NCBI GenBank assembly: GCA_015654615.1
Contig: JAATGN010000023.1
Location: forward strand, 1 to 34,114
Direction: 5' to 3'
Source: Rhodospirillales bacterium
GTDB taxonomy: Bacteria; Pseudomonadota; Alphaproteobacteria; Rhodospirillales; Magnetospirillaceae
DNA length: 34,114 nucleotides
The notes under the pieces were generated by a model. The model did no database searches. It saw nothing but the letters and a program-made list of their open reading frames with translations, and was not told the origin of the DNA. Below, in pieces: positions 33,421 through 34,114 of the stretch; the stretch's first letter is position 1, and every line of letters begins with the position of its first letter. Position numbers and translations under genes: made by a program.

Positions 33421-33575
33421 AAGGAGCGTCGGCTGGGTAGATTCCGCATCCAGGCCGACGGCGGAAAAGTTCGCGCAAATGTTACACTATGTTACGCGCA
33501 ATCCTTATCGCGGACGTGTACCCATACCGGGGTCGAACGAGGTTCGATCTTTGTCAGACCATCGGAGAAACCGCG

Positions 33576-33980
33576 ATGAAGTATTTGGTAAATGGGGGCG
33601 TCCTGGCGGCGGTCACTGGTGCCTTTATGATCTGTGCCGCCGGGAATGCTTTTGCCGATCCCAAGGATTATCGGTTCGAAGCCGTCCAGGCCCACGTCGC
33701 CGCGGCCAGCGATACCGTGGTGTCGGTGCGGCTGATCCACATCCCGGACAACAAGCCGGTGCCGGACGCGGTCATTTTCAGCAGCAAGATGGAAATGCCG
33801 ATGCCAGGAATGGCGCCGATGGTCACCAAGGTCGCGGCGATCAAGCCGGTCAAGCCCGGCGAATATCCCTTTCAGACCGATTTGTCGGCCGGCGGCGGCT
33901 GGACGCTCAGTCTCTCCGCCAAGGTGCAGGGCGAGAGCGGGACGATCGCCGGCTCGGTTCCCTTCATGGCGATGAAATAG
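33576..33980 (+). CDS. Secreted YtkA/FixH-like domain protein
   Basis: Signal peptide MKYLVNGGVLAAVTGAFMICAAGNAFA; beta-rich domain with 'SSKMEMPMPGMAPM' Met-rich stretch; GGAGAAA upstream of ATG. Confidence 0.7.
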   Translation: MKYLVNGGVLAAVTGAFMICAAGNAFADPKDYRFEAVQAHVAAASDTVVSVRLIHIPDNKPVPDAVIFSSKMEMPMPGMAPMVTKVAAIKPVKPGEYPFQTDLSAGGGWTLSLSAKVQGESGTIAGSVPFMAMK

Positions 33981-34005
33981 CAACGGCGGCGAGCGAGGGG
34001 CAGGA

Positions 34006-34114
34006 ATGATGGCGATAAGCAAATGGGGCGCCCTGTCGCTGATCGGCCTGCTGCTGTCCTTGCCCTTCGACGCGCGGGCCGCCGAAATGGTCCATCAGGG
34101 CATGTCCGGCAGCG
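34006..34114 (+). CDS. Exported protein, truncated by the window edge
   Basis: MMAISKWGALSLIGLLLSLPFDARAAEMVHQGMSGS...: signal peptide start, AGGGGCAGG upstream; open to the window end. Confidence 0.6.
   Translation, partial: MMAISKWGALSLIGLLLSLPFDARAAEMVHQGMSGS

Noticed and set aside
33169-33579. 136-aa + ORF in the divergent intergenic region
   Set aside because: No recognisable domain, biased composition, overlaps likely regulatory sequence and the start of the YtkA-like gene

Overview
High-GC, probably alphaproteobacterial (Rhodospirillales-like, by inference) chromosomal segment. Positions 1-17736 hold a nearly complete minus-strand division and cell wall (dcw) cluster: mraZ-rsmH-ftsL-ftsI-murE-murF-mraY-murD-ftsW-murG-murC-murB-ddl-ftsQ-ftsA-ftsZ (ftsZ truncated by the window edge). 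Upstream lies a minus-strand RNase P RNA gene (rnpB). Next come an AmiD/AmpD-type amidase, an EamA transporter, a Uup-type ABC-F ATPase and a TerB/DnaJ (DjlA-like) protein, all on the minus strand. A plus-strand operon follows, encoding a triheme cytochrome c, a [2Fe-2S] subunit and a Tat-exported molybdopterin subunit (isoquinoline 1-oxidoreductase / aldehyde dehydrogenase type). The rest contains an FkbM methyltransferase, a YgiQ-family radical SAM gene split by a frameshift, a copper-type P1B ATPase separated from its YHS/heavy-metal-binding N-terminal module by one in-frame UAA, and a divergent YtkA-like periplasmic protein followed by a truncated exported protein. I found no CRISPR, prophage, transposase or clearly new multi-gene system. 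The most interesting signals are small: two 10-bp-periodic TGGG(A) arrays upstream of mraZ (candidate MraZ operators), a TGTGA-N6-TCACA palindrome upstream of rnpB, two long inverted-repeat intergenic elements, and the two interrupted genes.
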